Assembly: GCA_022605955.1 (NCBI GenBank)
Contig: JAKCOZ010000058.1
Span: 806,001 to 870,000 of the forward strand
DNA: 64,000 bases
DNA from: Rallus limicola
Lineage: Eukaryota > Chordata > Aves > Gruiformes > Rallidae
Direction of reading: 5' to 3'
Shown here: piece by piece, positions 62,895 through 64,000 of the stretch
Numbering within the stretch: position 1 is the stretch's first letter
Layout of the letters: each line of letters opens with the position of its first letter
Notes under the pieces: model-generated
What the model saw: only the letters and a program-made list of their open reading frames with translations
The model's database searches: none
What the model was told of the DNA's origin: nothing
Made by a program: the position numbers and the translations under genes

Positions 62895-64000
62895 CAGATG
62901 GTGTCTTTCAGTTACAAGGAGATAGTGACAACCAGAAGCCTCTACTAAGAGCGGAAGATGGAATTGAATCCATGATTTACAAAAATAAGGAAAAGAAGAC
63001 TACTTTATACCAGGTACCAACCTCACAAATGGAGAAGCCAAACAGAGGACTATGATTGTCTTTGCTCCCTTGATTGATTGGGAGCTAAGGCAAGAACAGC
63101 TTGGAAAAGTCCAGGCTTTAGACTCCTTGTGTATCTGCCAGGTGCAGATCAAGTGAAAGCAAGCACATATATGTATCACACTTGCTGAGCGTTTCTGAAC
63201 TAATGGCATACTTTATTTTCTTATGCCGGCATACTGGCTCATATGGCAGCATACGTACCTCACAAAACAGCTTACCACATTGAGCAGATATGATGAAAAT
63301 ATGAAAGAAAAAGGAATTCTTGGCTGCTCTAGCGGCCTGCACTGTCTGGAACACATGCCTATAAACTGAGAGGACAGATAACTAAATCTGCCCATTGGAA
63401 ATCACTGGAACTTTCCCAACACACAGGGCATACAGGACTTGCCAGGTTTCTAGAACAGAGAAAACAGATTTTCAGCTCCCTTAGCCAAATTTTTAAAGGT
63501 ATTCAGAAGACTGAAAGGGCTAATAGCGCCAAGTGAGATTTTCAGAGACAACTAATGAAAAAGGCATGCATATACCAAGTCCAAACTACCTAGGTGCTTT
63601 AGAAAACCTCATTATGGACATACCTGCTTCTTCAGATACCTGCATGTTTTGAGACTCATCTTTCTCTGACAGTTCAACCTTTTACCTACTTGTTGCCTAT
63701 TCTTGCTTGCATCTAGGCATTCACAACAAGATGCAGTAGGCTTTTGACCTTGGAAAAGGAATCCTGGAAACCTATTTTAGAGTGCTTTTTAAAGGAGGGA
63801 CTAAGCACAGAATAATACCTCTAGAAAGAATAGACTGAACAGCATTTTTTCCTGTTTAACCAGCAGAGCCATAGATTATAGGGAGCTTGCTTTCATTATG
63901 TAACAACCCATCATTGTTCCCTAATACGTTATCTCATCAGGAGGCCCCATTTCAGAGAGACTACATAGACACACATTTCTTAATAGCAGAGCTAAGTGGT

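Larger units (their letters stand above)
55451..64000. other. Unique non-coding DNA, no gene seen
   Basis: About 8.5 kb of AT-rich DNA with no transposon or exon I can recognise. It includes A15 at 57485-57499 and A18 at 62877-62894, and a weaker RFX-like pair at 57298-57332. All open frames are under 100 codons. Confidence 0.55.

Noticed and set aside
1..64000. A new multi-gene system, CRISPR array or prokaryotic island
   Set aside because: No clustered intact genes, regularly spaced repeats or bacterial gene structure; base composition and repeats are those of a bird genome throughout.

Overview
This 64-kb window looks like non-coding DNA from a bird genome. The evidence is three CR1 LINE fragments, each ending in ATTCTATG-type 3' units, and one solo LTR that begins TGTCGTGGTTTCA and ends TGAAACCAGGACA, of a kind I recognise from avian endogenous retroviruses. 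The background is AT-rich, CpG-poor and full of stop codons, as expected of vertebrate intergenic or intronic sequence. I see no operons, ribosome binding sites, rRNA, tRNA, CRISPR array or bacterial gene. I cannot name the species or the flanking genes.

No protein-coding host gene can be supported. Almost all open frames are 60-140 codons with no family resemblance, and the longest (185 codons) is only slightly longer than chance predicts for this much six-frame AT-rich sequence. The only recognisable coding-derived sequences are decayed reverse-transcriptase C-termini inside the CR1 copies, all on the minus strand.

Layout. (1) 1-7455: unique sequence with two candidate conserved elements, an inverted MEF2-like pair at 1481-1513 and a CpG-retaining patch at 3395-3600. 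(2) 7456-9935: a repeat cluster. A CR1 is split by a 588-bp solo LTR with 5-bp target-site duplications CTACC, followed about 0.9 kb later by a second CR1 with RT remnants. (3) 9936-45610: about 36 kb with no transposon I can recognise. It holds the best enhancer-like block (15190-15600, six TAATTA sites), further homeodomain-rich blocks near 27.2, 29.8 and 38.5 kb, a perfect RUNX-type inverted repeat at 31201 and a perfect CRE at 42857. (4) 45611-46305: a third CR1. (5) 46306-64000: again without recognised transposons. It holds a small CpG island with a GC hairpin and a weak first-exon candidate at 52280-52690, and a pair of RFX/X-box-like sites at 55389-55429.

The most economical reading is a gene-poor regulatory region or large intron: few transposons, several short blocks dense in transcription-factor motifs, and no exons I can demonstrate. 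I found no new multi-gene system. The regulatory calls rest on motif reading alone and need cross-species alignment.
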